A DNA stretch of 64,000 bases, taken from positions 149,495 to 213,494 of the forward strand of contig MNCI01003902.1 in the NCBI GenBank assembly GCA_015680685.1, in the 5' to 3' direction. Below are positions 10,996 through 22,240 of the stretch, piece by piece. Made by a program: the position numbers and the translations under genes. Below the pieces are notes generated by a model. It saw only the letters and a program-made list of their open reading frames with translations, had not been told where the DNA came from and did no database searches. Source of the stretch: Gnetum montanum. Taxonomy: Eukaryota > Streptophyta > Gnetopsida > Gnetales > Gnetaceae. Position 1 is the first letter of the stretch, and every line of letters starts with the position of its first letter.

Positions 10996-11315
10996 TGATA
11001 AGTGGCGAGGTACCCCTACACTCAACCATATGAATACGAGTGTCTCATGCACGATCCGGTCGAACTCCAAGGACTAAGTGCTTATGCACCTTACTGGAAC
11101 ACTTAAGGTTAATCAATCGTTGTCTTCCCAAACTTACTTGTATTGTCACGGTTGTATGGTTAAGTAAGCTTGAGGTATATGATTTTTATATCTTTTATCT
11201 TTTTAATGTCTTATGCTAACAGGGAAAGGTTAAGAGAACTAAGTAACTAACTTTCATTAACTATTCACTAACTAAGTTTTAATTGTCCTAGCACCAGTAT
11301 CTGTCCCACTTGACT
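10996..11315 (-). repeat. Element A 5' LTR, truncated
   Basis: This 320-bp piece matches the R/U5 side of 4741-5529, from TGATAAGTGGCGAGG to about cccactt at 11315. U3, the promoter and the flanking TSD are gone. The next bases belong to the interrupted LTR of H. Confidence 0.8.
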
Positions 11316-11449
11316 TTCCTAGATAATTAAATGCTTTCCTAGATAATTAATGTACTGGAAACTATAGAGTCCATGGGATTCGATTAGATTGCGCATGAAT
11401 GCTTTGTCATTTGTATGGTTGGGCATAGGGGTACCTCGACCACTCATCA
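11316..11449 (+). repeat. Element H 3' LTR, right part
   Basis: The plus-oriented LTR end contains the block aaatgctttcctagataatt (also present, inverted, in the minus LTR at 5210-5235) and finishes with tatggttgggcataggggtacctcg-accactcatca. It completes the LTR begun at 4415, but some sequence was lost with A's 5' LTR. Confidence 0.65.
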
Positions 11450-11773
11450 AGGTCCCACTAGAAAGACATGTTACCCATGCCTAAAGATAGGTGGCTTCTT
11501 AGGAATTTCAAAAAAATAATAAGAAATGCAATAAATAAACTCCTCCCTTGGACAAAATGCCAAGTGATGATGCTCCTTTCAACTATGATAGTCTTATCAT
11601 TGTGAATCTAAGAGGAGAAGCAATTCAATGTCACTCGACAATGGTTTGGACTTCGTTTGAATCTTGAATAGAAAGGCTAATGATTACTTTAATCATTAAT
11701 AACACACAAAAATTCATCATGGATATGGTAAGACACCTCATGTCTTGATTTATGCAATCCCTTCTAAGTTTGT
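11450..11773 (+). mobile_element. Fragment of Athila/Tat-like 3' noncoding region
   Basis: The sequence matches element C at about 21745-22160. Shared landmarks in order are cactagaaagacatgt, acccatgc, gatagtcttat, ggacttggtttg(g)aatctt, agaaaggctaat, tatggtaaga and cacctcatgtc. No coding sequence is present. It is bounded by the H LTR on the left and the F LTR on the right, so it was probably the target of both. Confidence 0.6.
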
Positions 11774-12644
11774 TGATGAGTGGTGAGGTACCCTTACACT
11801 CAACCATACGAATACGAGCGTTACATGCACAATTCGGTCGAACTCTGTAGACAGACTAGTTGTGGCATCTAGACAGTTAGCCTTAGGTCGCAGTTCGCTG
11901 TCTTCCCACCTGGACTAGTATTATCTTTGTCATGTATGGTTTAGTCCAAAGTGAGGTGTATAATGTGGTTCCTAACCTAATGCTACTCCTGAAGGAAATG
12001 AAAAGTAATAATTACTAAGCTAGGGGAGAAAGGGTGAGAGAATCTAAACTAGCATAAGTGCGATGAGCATCCATTCCTTGATTATTTGTACACATCTTGG
12101 ACTTTGTGCACGACTATCATTGGGATTACCAAGTGCAGATCCTAGGTACGCTACTGGGTTACCAAATAGTCACACTTAAATGCTCGTAATCAAGTCGTAC
12201 TCATTCCACGTTTTAACAGGAGATAAGGGTGAGAAGATATTAACTAGGAAAGCAATAAATAATGATTAAGCAAATAATTAATCTAAGTGAATGCTGCAAT
12301 GATGAAGTAATCTTAATCTTTACTGCTGGCCATGTGCGTGTCCAAGTACGTCACACTCAAATAAGGATGCCGTACAATTACAATCACCACACTGCGGGCA
12401 TACATTGGAAAATAATTCCAACTCTAAGAAGGAAAAATAGCAAGAGTTTGGCTAAGGAACTAAGAACTAGATGCTAGAACAAGAAAAGCTGCCTCTTATT
12501 TATAGAAATTGAGGCAAGCCCCGATATCTCGTATGCGATATCGCGGCTGATGCGATATCATGACTGTGATATCACGACAGCGATATCACAGCTACTGCAA
12601 TATCATGACAATGATATCACAACCAGAAAATTCATGACTCATCA
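11774..12644 (-). repeat. Element F 3' LTR
   Basis: The LTR is 871 bp, TGATGAGTGG...GACTCATCA on the plus strand. U3 has the densest GATATC array of the window: exact copies start at 12523, 12537, 12554, 12568, 12582 and 12613, with one AATATC variant at 12599. A TATA box in element sense lies at 12495-12504. The PPT is adjacent at 12645. Confidence 0.9.
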
Positions 12645-12655
12645 TACCCCCACGA
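12645..12655 (-). promoter_or_regulatory. Polypurine tract of element F
   Basis: In element sense the sequence is GTCGTGGGGGTA directly before TGATGAG. The conserved upstream block ctcgaggacgag-ttttcattta follows in the complement of 12657-12680. Confidence 0.8.
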
Positions 12656-12825
12656 CTAAATGAAAACTCGTCCTCGAGTTACAGAGAGAACAAGCTCCAT
12701 TGATTACCCAGTGGATAGGTATGGGATTATTCACTGACTAGAATGGATTCATGCCACAGTGTGGAGTCAGAACAAAATTGAGACACAACACAAAAGAAAA
12801 TCCTATGATTACAAAATGGTGGAAC

Positions 12826-13619
12826 TCATATAATTCCTAGTGGCGGTGGTTCCTCCATAGGTGTCTTTCCCTTTTCTTGTGCTCCAGGTCTTGGGATTTG
12901 ATGGCATTGAAGTATGGCCTAGAGTTTCTCCTCTTGTAAGGCCTTGAGTGCCTTGGCATGCATGTAAGTTTGCACTTGTGCCATAGAGGCATCCCAGTTA
13001 GCCTTCTCTTTTTCTTCCACCATCCATTTATTCTCTTTCAACAGTTTATTAAGTTGCTCAATTTTGAAAGTGTCCAGCTAATTCTGAGCAACCTTTGGCC
13101 CTATATTCGGAAAGTTTAATACTTTTGAAATGGATTGAATAGAGAAATCAATAGTCACACCACAAATGTTAACCATGGTGCCTTTTTTTCTTTTCTTCTT
13201 CTCTCTCTTTTTTTTTTGTTGTGCCAAAATTGGTACATTTCCCCTAAGTACCAGGCACCGCTTTCAGAGAGGGTAGGCCATAACGGGGATCCTTTGAGGT
13301 GATCCCTAACGGCCTCAAGAGCAAACTCTGCAAAAGATTCAAAGTTCAATTCCACAATCACCGTAGTGAATGTGGACTTTTCATGGATGGCCTGAACATA
13401 ATCTTGGGACAACGTGAGATGTTGTCCCTATTCAGGCGCTGCAACAGCTCCTCCTTCTGCCTGCCCAAACCGTACGGTAGGAGGATCTTCTTGATGAATG
13501 TTGAATGATTGTTCCTCCTATTCTACATGTTGTCTGGCAAGACCTTGTCTTCCACCTCTCTGAGATCATTTGCTTCCACCTTGAGAAGGACCTTCCTGTT
13601 GTCCACGTTTCGGGGCCAT
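12826..13619 (-). pseudogene. ORF3 of element F, coiled-coil protein, broken
   Basis: An ATG at 13619 begins MAPKRGQQEGPSQGG, a basic, Gln/Gly-rich N-terminus. It continues through TVRFGQAEGGAVAAPE and LSQDYVQAIHEKSTFTTVI to FAEFALEAVRDHLKG and GEMYQFWHN. After frame changes, a Lys/Glu-rich helix follows (FKIEQLNKLLKENKWMVEEK), then the family C-terminus (ALKALQEEKL.AIL, ending PMEEPPPLGII, TGA at 12826-12828). E ends PMEEPLPLCTT at the same place, so the C-terminus is conserved. Several stops and at least one frameshift show it is inactive. There is no membrane segment, unlike the env-like ORF of Athila. It lies between the internal promoter (14096-14166) and the PPT. Function unknown. Confidence 0.65.
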
Positions 13620-13676
13620 CTGCAATCACACGGGGTCAAGTGTTAGTAAGGTTGTTTTTGAAATTAAGTTATACCT
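13620..13676 (-). promoter_or_regulatory. Probable 3' splice site before ORF3 (element F)
   Basis: In element sense, TTACTAAC (TACTAAC is the complement of 13642-13648) lies about 23 nt before GTGTGATTGCAG, which abuts the ORF3 ATG at 13619. This is a near-ideal plant branch point and acceptor. A donor-like AAG|GTATAA lies only about 57 nt upstream, short for a plant intron, so the true donor may be further away, for example near 13,800 or in the 5' LTR leader. Confidence 0.5.
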
Positions 13677-14095
13677 TACTGCTTGCCTTAATTAATTGAT
13701 TTGTTTATCTTCGTGTGATCTTGCCCGAAAGATTATAATAATGAGTCTATGTTACTTAGGTGGTTTCCAATTTTAATTTCTCGGTATACCTAGGTATTAA
13801 ATGATTTTTTGGCACAATTACTCTAAGTGTTATAGCTAATTACCCTAGATGATGTCCTTTGGGCGATGATAATTTCCAAAAAAGTTAGACGCTTTTCGAC
13901 AGGTGTTCCTCCCCCACAACTAAGCTGAACACTCCGAGTTCAAGCAGGTTCAGACAGAATTAAAATCGGAGTACCAGCGAGCGAGATAGAGGTTGAAAAG
14001 CAAAGGTGTCACACTCGCAAGTCGTAGAGAAAAATTTGAAAAACTCTCCCGCGTGAATGGCAAGAAATGATGCTAAGTGTTGCAGGGGGGTCACC

Positions 14096-14166
14096 TATTT
14101 ATAGGGTTGGAGGAACACAATATCGCATATGATACATCGCGTACGTGATATCACGTACATGATATC
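14096..14166 (-). promoter_or_regulatory. Internal U3-like promoter before ORF3 (element F)
   Basis: In element sense: GATATC (14161-14166), GATATC (14147-14152), a run of tatcatatgcgatatt, then CCCTATAAATAGG with TATAAATA at the complement of 14096-14103. This copies the layout of F's own LTR U3 (GATATC array then TATAAATA), but it lies about 480 bp upstream of the ORF3 ATG and lacks LTR ends. It is inferred to drive an ORF3 transcript. Confidence 0.6.
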
Positions 14167-14985
14167 ACGGCCCTAGTGACATGAGGCACAACAAAAATAC
14201 CAAATTTTAAAGGATTTTCTTGAAACAATGTTGTAAGCTGAGGACATTGGGTATTATGAAGGAGTTCTAGGGTAATTCCATTAATTCGAAAGGCACAATT
14301 AATGATGATGGTGTGGATTTTATCAATAAAACCTTGGGTGGTAAGAAAAAGGTTATGTGATGGTTCATGGAAACATTAAAATTTAGAGGGGTAATAGTAA
14401 GGAAAGAATGTTATGAAAAATAAGCTAAGGGTGAGAAATGGTGTGTGTGAGCTATATCATAAGTGAAGATTACAAAAGATTACACAAGTGGATCCTCCCC
14501 AAAGCAGGTTTCAACCTATAATGCCCTTGTGTAACCACACTTAAAGTGTCCGTGGGCACTAGAAGGGTTAGATGTAATCCGCACTAATTCCACAAAACAC
14601 ACACATGTAAATATCACCAGAATGAGGTAAGAATTCTATGTTACACACAACATGAGATACAATTACATGAACAGTGAGATGAAACGAATTATAGAAAGGG
14701 ATCGTAGAGATTGGGGCATGAGGTAACTGACATAGGGCACAGTGAATCCTGCATGTAAAGCATGATTAAGATGTCATTAACCCGTCATTCCAAGATCAGG
14801 ACCAAGTCCATTTTACAAAATTCATAGTATCAAGCATCACAAAATACATAATTCATACTTAGAATAATTTTTTGAAATGTACACACTTAAGCATAAAAAA
14901 ATTAACATGACTTCTATAAATTAAAAAAAATCTCCATATAGTATTAATTTTAATGAAAGTCATGACAAGGATTACAAGGAAGAAG
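14167..14985 (-). other. Element F 3' noncoding region, truncated
   Basis: The region is homologous to element E 31080-31700. It holds the G-rich purine block (complement of 14493-14507, tcctccccaaagcag) and the segment ggcatgaggtaactgacat (around 14715). No gene is seen. It breaks off near 14985, where plus-strand element C begins head to head. gag and pol of F are missing. Confidence 0.55.
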
Positions 14986-15039
14986 ATTGGAGTGCACCGA
15001 TGCAACTAAGATTTCATGTACTCATATTGATCCTTATTA

Positions 15040-16790
15040 TCCTAATTTTACATTCATTTTCACTAGAATGAACAACTCAAATGGAGAGACCTATAGGGAA
15101 ACATTATCTTGCGACTTGAATGTTCAGCACCATCAATGATCCAAGCAACCCCCATGAGGTCAAATCTTGATCATGTGCAAGAAGGATATTAATTCACCAA
15201 AAATATGACTAGCCCATACCAACAAATGAAGACTCAAGCAAGAAGGGATGCCATCATGGAGGTATGGTGCAAACATGACAAAGGAAAGAAGACATCTCAA
15301 AGAGATATCCTAGAAGAAAAAGAAGATGTTATATTCCAAATGGAGAAATTTTATTAAACGCATGGGTCTCATTCCAAAAACCAATCATACGCATTGAATA
15401 TTTGTTAAAATAAAACTGCATCCAACCCTTGTAGGAATCCTTGGAAGAAAGGAGGACTCCAGTCTTAAGAGGAATTCAAGGCCTAAGACCTCTAATGAAT
15501 CCAAAAGAGGTGAATTAAGAAGTCACAGAAGGCAAACTAGCTAGCATCATTCTCAAACTCTATCTTTTTCTTCCTCACATTCATCAAGATATTCTAACAA
15601 GAGAGAATGAAGACTAAGAGATCATAATAAAGGAAGAAGGAGAGACCATGAGAGACATACATGTAGAAGGAGGCATCCTAATGAAGTGGAAGATAATCAT
15701 GAAGAAAGGGGAGAAAGGATTAGACACAAGAGAAGAGAGTACCATAAGCATTGAAGGGATCATTACTACAATAGAGCTCATGAACTCAAAGACTATGCAA
15801 AACCTTGCTAGCCACTCACAACATGATCAACATTAGAAAAACTATGTACATTTCTACCATGCATTTAAGGAACAATCACATCAAGCAACTTGACATGAAT
15901 AATACTCCAAAATTCAAAGGTGGATACAATGTAGATCCACAACACCATCTCTAAGCCTTTCATAACGATTCTATCCTACAAAACATAGAAAATGATGGGT
16001 AGAAATTGAAGTTGTTTCCCATAACACTCATAAATAAAGCAAAGAGCTAGTACAAATCCTTAGAACCAAAATCAATTGGAAGATAGAGTACCATGCTAGA
16101 ACTCTTCAATGATGAATATCAAACCTATTATAGAGTATCAAATTTGAAAAGATAGATTTAAGAATGGAAACAAAGGACACATGAATTCATTGATGCAATA
16201 ATGGATAGTTCCTACTCTTTATTGCATAGGTGCCCAAGACATAGATTTTCTCAATGGGAACAACTATGACATACCATTGATGGGCTAAGGAATAGAATAA
16301 GAGAAACCCTTAGGGTATATGCCTAAGGTAGATTATCCAAGATGATATCTCATTGAATCCAAAGATTAATAGACCAAGTAGCTAAAGAGGAAGGAGAGTT
16401 AAGGAAAAGGGAATCATGAAGAGTATAACAAAGATCCAACAATTAGAAAGAGGAATATAAGGATTTTTGACTCACAAGAGGAAAAAAAATTTAGAGGATA
16501 TGATCTAGTGAAAGGCTCTACCTATTCAGTAATTAGTTAATGATATTACAACAATGGTAGAGAAAATGTGGGATTTAGAAGATGAGAAGTTTGCTACAAT
16601 ACTAAAGATAGTAGAGGAAAGGACTGGACAAGCCCTTAACAAAAGTAAGGACAAAAAGAGGAAAAGAAAAAATGAACATGAGAACTACAAAACTAAAAGG
16701 AAATTTGCTATAGTAGAAAAAGTAATGGACTCAAGTTTAGAAGATAATGAAGGGTGTAAAGTGTCATAATACAAACATCTAAAGGGATGT
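15040..16790 (+). pseudogene. Gag of element C
   Basis: The N-terminal block is recognisable near 15065-15110. The core starts near 15890 (LDMNNTPKFKGGYNVDPQ) and continues KLKLFPITLINKAKS, TMLELFNDEYQTYYRVSNL, SLLHRCPRHRFSQWEQL and IQRLIDQVAKEEGELRKR. A basic linker (16554-16735) follows and then a decayed zinc knuckle (EGCKVS-YKHLKGCF near 16752-16790), in which the second Cys is Ser. The match to element A Gag is unambiguous despite stops in nearly every 30 codons. Confidence 0.75.
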
Positions 16791-17544
16791 TTCCTTATCA
16801 TGGTCCACTTACAAGAGTTCAGGGCATATGTACTTAATCCAAAGTTTTTTAAGAAACAAATGCCTAGAAGATTACCTTATCCATAAGGTAACTTTAAACG
16901 GCACTACTAGTAATCACACTATCCAAGTGGGTCTTATCCTCAATCACAAGATTAATACTAACAACAGTGGCAACAACCACAAGTATGAATAATGCCACCA
17001 CCAGGACAACAGTATCCATACTAGCAACTTGATCCTTATGGATATACATACAACATCTAATCTCTCCTAGAAACACTTCTATCCATACTTCCTCTCCTTA
17101 CTATCCATTAGAATACCATAGACCCACTATCTCATGCATGAATCCTAATTCTTACATATCCCAACCAACATCTGGTTCCTCATACAAAGCTCCCAATCCA
17201 TTACCACTTGTACTACTACCAATCATGCAAGGAGAACTACCAACACAACCATAGTAAAAGAGTGCTACTAGAGTAGTCACCACACAAGAGAACATTATGA
17301 CAAGTGAACCAAGATCTAGGAAACACCCTTTCTTTAGTGCAAGCCTAGAAAAGGTTTGAAGGATAGAAACTTCATCTAACTCTATTTCATCCACATAAGA
17401 TCTTCAATGGAACACTATTCTTCTAACATCAATAGAGAAGAATATAACTATTGTCATGCTCACATAGACTATTACACATTAGAACAAAGTAGGAGCACTT
17501 TCTAAGAAGAGAATAGATCCAAGAAGTCACTTAGTCTACCTCTA

Positions 17545-17790
17545 AATAATAAGACATAAAACATGTAAAGCTTTGTTAGAGTTTGGGTTAGGCATTAACC
17601 TTATCTCTCAAGACATATACAAGGCCTAGAATCTCCCTCCAATAAAGAAAAGTAACATATAATTAGAGCTAGTAGGTTAGTCAATTGTTGTTTCACTAGG
17701 ATAAGTGGAAGATTTAATCACTACAATAAGTGGTTGGTCCTAACCTATTGATTTTTTTATCATGTGGAGGAAAATAAAGGAGAATTTCCT
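17545..17790 (+). pseudogene. Aspartic protease of element C
   Basis: The translation gives CKALLEFGLGINLISQDIY, where the catalytic motif should read LLD(L/S)G. The catalytic Asp has become Glu. It continues NLPPIKKSNI-LELVG-SIVVSLG-VEDLITTISGWS, aligned with the proteases of A, B and G. It would cleave Gag-Pol but is inactive here. Confidence 0.75.
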
Positions 17791-18479
17791 ATAATCATGA
17801 GAATTACATAACTTTGCACTAAAAATGCTAAGCTAGGAATTCGAGACTTTTTCTCGAAATTTTTCAAGGAAGATGAACCTAGAATCATTTAGATACATAG
17901 AGTTCCATGTATTTCATGTAGCAATGATGGGTGTAATTGTGTGTAGAAAATATATACAACAAGACACGATGCCATCACAACATGTAATAGATGTGTTGAA
18001 GAAGTGTGTACAATGATGTCGATATGCAACAACCACTAGACAAGAAGGCATGTAGTGGCTAATTAAGGAAGGGGAATCAAAGTCAAAAATATGCATGGAA
18101 TTGGTAGACAAGATTACAAGTGCCTACATCAAAGAAATAGAAAAATTAGAATAAATATAAATACAAAATTTTTATACTAAGTCACAATAGAAGGAGGGCA
18201 TCTAATGGGGAAAGTTAGAGATACTAGAAAGATATGAACTAGAATTGCTAGAACTAAAGGCCCTACTAGATGCACCTAAATATGCTTTCCTTAAGAACAA
18301 GAAACCAATAATCATAAACATCAATCTTGATAAAGAAAAAAAGAGAAAGTTATTGGAAGTGGTGAACAAATGACCAATTGCATTTGCATGGTCTATGATG
18401 AGATCACTGGTATTGATTCATGCATTTTTCAACATCAAATCTACATAGATCCAACTATCAAACCACATCACTAACCCCA

Positions 18480-19010
18480 ACAGAGATTGAACCCCAAACT
18501 TAAAGAAGTTATCAAGGAAGAATTGGGAAAGCTATTAAAAGTAGGATTCATCTATCCAATTTCAAACAATGAATGGTTTAAACCATTATACATTTCTCAA
18601 AAGAAAGATTGCAAGTGGAGGATCTATATCAATTTTTGATTATTGAACTTGGCAACATTCAAAGACCATTTTCCTTTATCATTTATTGTCCAAGTCCTGG
18701 ATACTATCCTGGGACATTAGTACTATTGCTTCCTAGATGGATGCAATGGATATAATCAAATCTATATTGCACTAGAAAATCATGAAAAAATAAAATTTAC
18801 TAGTCTGTGAGGAATGCTTGCATACAGCCAAATGCTCTTTAACCTATGTAATGCTCTTTTTACTTTCTAGAGACTTGTCCTTAGCATATGCCAAAAAAAA
18901 ATTGGCAATGAGTTGAAGTGTTCATGGAGGATTTATCTACATACATACTTGACTTCAAACAAGCTTTCAACCACTTAGAGTAGGTTTTAAAAAAAATGCT
19001 AAAACTAATT
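18480..19010 (+). pseudogene. Reverse transcriptase of element C
   Basis: Conserved RT blocks in order: NLKEVIKEELGKLLKVGFIYPIS (split here by a stop upstream), EWFKPLYISQKKDCKWRIYI, LLNLATFKDHFPLSFI-QVLD, YYCFLDGCNGYNQIYIALE and LAYSQMLFNLCNALFTF. The active-site block reads EVFMEDLSTY, where related Athila/Tat elements have FMDDFS.YG. Thumb and connection follow to about 19330. The FLDG.(S/N)GYNQI signature places it in the Athila/Tat part of the Ty3/gypsy group. About ten stops are present. Confidence 0.85.
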
Positions 19011-19349
19011 TGAAGCTCAATTAGCAAAATAACCATTTAATGATCTAATACAACATAGATCTAGGACCTAAGGTATCTTCTTAAAAAATCAAAATAGATC
19101 TAAATAAGATCATATTCATATAGAACATCACTCAAAGGTCATAAATAGTAAATGACATCAGATCATTCCTTGTCCATACAAAATACTATCAAAGGTTTAT
19201 TGAAAATTTCTCCAAGATTGCAAAACCTCTTATTGAACTAACAAAGAAGGATGCACCATTTTAATGGTCAGAACAATGTGAGAAATCATTTGAGAGCCTA
19301 AAACATAGATTGAGCGAGACACCAAACCTTTGAGCTCAAGATTAGTCTA

Positions 19350-19735
19350 AGCCTTTCCACATTATGATAGATGCTTGAAACTATGCATCAAGGGAAATAT
19401 TAACTCAACTTGATGATCAAAAATGACTATATTACATACAATACACTAGTTGAAGCATCACAAGGGCACAACTTAAGTATGCCACCACAGAAAAGGAGCT
19501 TATGATTATGATATATGCTCTTAAAAACTTCAAGCATTATGTGCTTGAGTATCCCATCTGTGTTCATACTAATCATAGCACCATCAAGTTTCTAATGAAC
19601 AAACCAGTGGTAAGTCTAAGAGTGATAAGATGACTTGTCATATTATAAGAGTTTGAAATCACAATGATCAATAGAAAAGGAACTAAAACTTTTATAGGTG
19701 ATCACCTATTAAGATTAAGATAAGAACCTCAAGAA
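19350..19735 (+). pseudogene. RNase H of element C
   Basis: Blocks are HIMIDA-NYASREILTQLDDQ, ATTEKELMIMIYALKNFKHYVL, VHTNHSTIKFLMNKPVVS and FEITMINRKGTKTFIGDHLLRL. The family motif TDH(S/A)AI reads TNHSTI and ENVVADHLS.L reads KTFIGDHLLRL, so catalytic positions have decayed. It removes the RNA strand during reverse transcription in functional relatives. Confidence 0.8.
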
Positions 19736-19979
19736 AATGAAAAACCATTATTAGACTATTTTTCCAATGAAAATCTATTTATAAAGACAACAATGATTGT
19801 AGAATTGATAATGAAGTCATGGATTACTTATTACATGACATATATTACCACACAAGAACTTCCTATTGAATGGGATAAGAAACACAAAGAATAGTTTCTC
19901 CACAAAGTAAAAAGATATATGAAAATTAATGAAAATATTTGCAAGATATGTGTCAATGGATTAATAACATGGTGTATTC

Positions 19980-21105
19980 TAAAAGAAAATTAACAAAAAG
20001 TTCTACAAGATACACATGAAGAACCATGTGGTGATCACTATGCAAGACAATGAACAACATTGAAATTGATGATGACAAGCTACTTCTAAACTACCATATT
20101 TAGGGATGCACATCAATTTACATAATCTTGTGAAAGATGCCAAAGCAATGGAGGACTAGCTACTAGAAATGAAGGGCCACAACAATGGCTACAACCATTG
20201 GAATCCTTTGATATTAGGGGAATTGAATTTATGAGGTCCATCACACTAATGTTAAATGGAAAGTCTTACATTATAGGTACTATTGATTACTACAAAAAGT
20301 AGGTAGAAGCAACTACAGTTAAAGATTACATGACTAATATAGTTGTAAAATTCTTTCAACAATACATGATGAATAGATTTAGTACCATGCATGTTAATAT
20401 CAGAAAATGAGACTCATTTCACTCAAGCTACATTAAAGAAGCTAATGCCACAACTTGAGGTCAACAATAAATTGACTACACCCTATCACCCCCAAGTAAA
20501 AGGTTAAGCTGAAGTAACTATTAGAGAAATTACAAGCTGAAGATATAAGAAGGACTTGAGTACTAAACTTAATGATGCTCTATGAGCATATAGGTTAACT
20601 TAGAAACTTCTTATATGATATTTACCATACAAATTAGTTTATGGAAAATTACCAACTCTACTAATTCAAGCAAAGTTAAATACCCTTGTAACTCCTAGCA
20701 CACTTGAACTAGATCTAGACTTAGCTAAAAAATAATGATTAATGAATCTCAATCTCTTAGATGAAAATTGGTTAATAGCTCAAATGAGTAATGAAATCCA
20801 TAAAAGATATTCCAAACATTAACATGATGCCAAAATTAGACAAGTGTCCATCAAGCCTAGAAATAAAGTCCTTTATTATAATCCAAATCATGTTCCACAA
20901 AAGAATAAGTTTCAAACCTTATGAAAAGGACCTTATATTGTCCACGCTACATACCAATTAGGCACCATGCAAATTTATCACTTAATGGACTCACAAAAAC
21001 TTATCCTTGTCAATACCCAATAGGTAAAACCATTCTATAACTTTCCCTACTCCTCTAAAGACTCTACCTTGCACACTAGATCATTCATTGCCCATTCAAT
21101 TTTCT
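19980..21105 (+). pseudogene. Integrase and polyprotein tail of element C
   Basis: An HHCC zinc-binding region (GDHYARQ, AHQFT-SCERCQSNGG) precedes the catalytic core. The first Asp lies in FDIRGIEFM (family WGIDFMG; D changed to E), the second in SENETHF (family DNGTHF), and the Glu lies in KG-AEVTIREIT (retained). The C-terminal part (HDAKIRQVSIKPRNKVLYYNPNH, GPYIVHATYQLGTMQIY, LILVNTQ-VKPFYNF) matches element B 44618-44986 and the fused tail of element A. Many stops; inactive. Confidence 0.8.
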
Positions 21106-21149
21106 AAATTTTTGCTTTTGACAATAGTCATGCAGGTATCACTTGTGAC

Positions 21150-21395
21150 ACTTAAGCACCAAACTTCTTTGTATATTCTTTTTATACTTTTCATATTTGT
21201 TACTAATTTTTTACATTCTTTGATATATTTCCTATTCTTTTACACTTTTCACATTTCTTATCATCTTTCATTCTTTAATATTTTTCATATTTTTATGTGC
21301 TTTTTTCTTCTTATCTATTTCTCATTCTTCTATGATTTCTACTATTTTTCATGTACATATTTTTGTTCATTTTTCTAATAAAGTGTAAAGGAATA
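21150..21395 (+). other. T-rich tract after the polyprotein (element C)
   Basis: This is a T-rich low-complexity stretch directly after the integrase tail. It gives a spurious Phe/Leu/Ile-rich open frame. Equivalent T-rich tracts (element sense) occur at the same point in A (7270-7385), B (44500-44600) and E (32270-32360), so the position is conserved. Confidence 0.5.
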
Positions 21396-22240
21396 AATGA
21401 GAAGTGGTCAAAATAATAAGAATTTCACCCTATATTATCAAATCATTAAAAGATTGATTGTATATATAGTGAGACCATATCATCCATCCACTCATTTCCA
21501 ATAATAAGAGATTCTTACAATGGATATAAGAACATTCTTTTCACAGTAAAACTAAAATAAACTTATGATCATTATTCCCAGACGAAAAATTAAAGAGCCA
21601 AATCGGAATGAAAAGGGTGGGACATCAAGGGGATTTGTGGATTCTCTAAAGCTACTACTGTAAGTCTTATTCTATTGTTAAGTTGTATTATTTACTTGAT
21701 TTTTAATGAAAAGTGGAAGTATGTTCTAAAATAAGTGCTACCTTACAATGTCACTAGAAAGACATGTCACCCATGCTTGAAGGTAGTCATTTAGTAAGGT
21801 TGACATAGTAATAATATAATAAATTCATATAATAAAAATTTCTAAGGGTTTCACTGGAAAGACATATTACCCATTCCTAAACGTACTCTTCTATCTAATG
21901 GCCAAGTCTAATTTAAAATAAACTATGTTGTTAATAAATTACTTCCTTATACTTCATTGCTAAGTTTTAATATTTCTTGCAGTTGTGATAGTCTTATGGT
22001 TGTTAGTTTTGAGATAACACAATGTGATGTCACTGGTAAGTGATATGGACTTGGTTTGGATCTTTAACAGAAAGGCTAATTATCATTCTAACCATGCGTC
22101 ACACATAAAATTCATTATGCTTATGGTAAGATACCTCATGTCCTAATTTCTATAATCCTTTCTACTACCATTCCACCCCACTAATATATACAACCATAAT
22201 TTGAAAACCAGAGAATCTTTGCAGTAAGAGGTGTGATTTT
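21396..22240 (+). other. Element C 3' noncoding region
   Basis: Blocks shared with A, B and E include ggacatcaaggggatttgtgg (about 21620), cactagaaagacatgt (21750) and tatggtaagatacctcatgtc (22122). No gene, PPT or LTR is reached before similarity ends near 22240. Confidence 0.6.

Larger units (their letters stand above)
4741..11315 (-). mobile_element. Element A: deleted Athila/Tat-like LTR retrotransposon
   Basis: Element A is a Ty3/gypsy element read on the minus strand: truncated 5' LTR (10996-11315), tRNA-Asp primer site, gag, protease, 3' noncoding, PPT and 3' LTR (4741-5529). RT, RNase H and most of integrase are absent. Compared with element B, a deletion joins the region after the protease to the integrase tail near 7557-7575. 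The element interrupts the 3' LTR of H. The left flank ends ttaat, but no matching TSD survives on the right because the 5' LTR lost its U3. CpG-rich LTR motifs are retained, suggesting a younger copy than C or G. Confidence 0.85.
14990..22240 (+). mobile_element. Element C: degenerate Athila/Tat-like retrotransposon
   Basis: This plus-strand copy has gag, protease, RT, RNase H and integrase in canonical order but with stops throughout, and without either LTR. The left end is cut within the Gag N-terminus. The right end fades in the 3' noncoding region near 22240. Most stops replace Trp or Gln codons, the pattern expected from cytosine deamination. Together with the near-absence of CpG, this marks it as an old, formerly methylated copy. 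Confidence 0.85.

Noticed and set aside
13155-13508. Overlapping opposite-strand open frames, including an 85-codon minus-strand frame
   Set aside because: The minus-strand frame is part of ORF3 of element F and is reported there; the plus-strand one is its shadow.
21088-21378. 96-residue very hydrophobic protein, possible membrane or env-like protein
   Set aside because: The sequence is T-rich low complexity after the integrase tail. The apparent Phe/Leu/Ile content comes from base composition, and stops fall at random in the counterparts.
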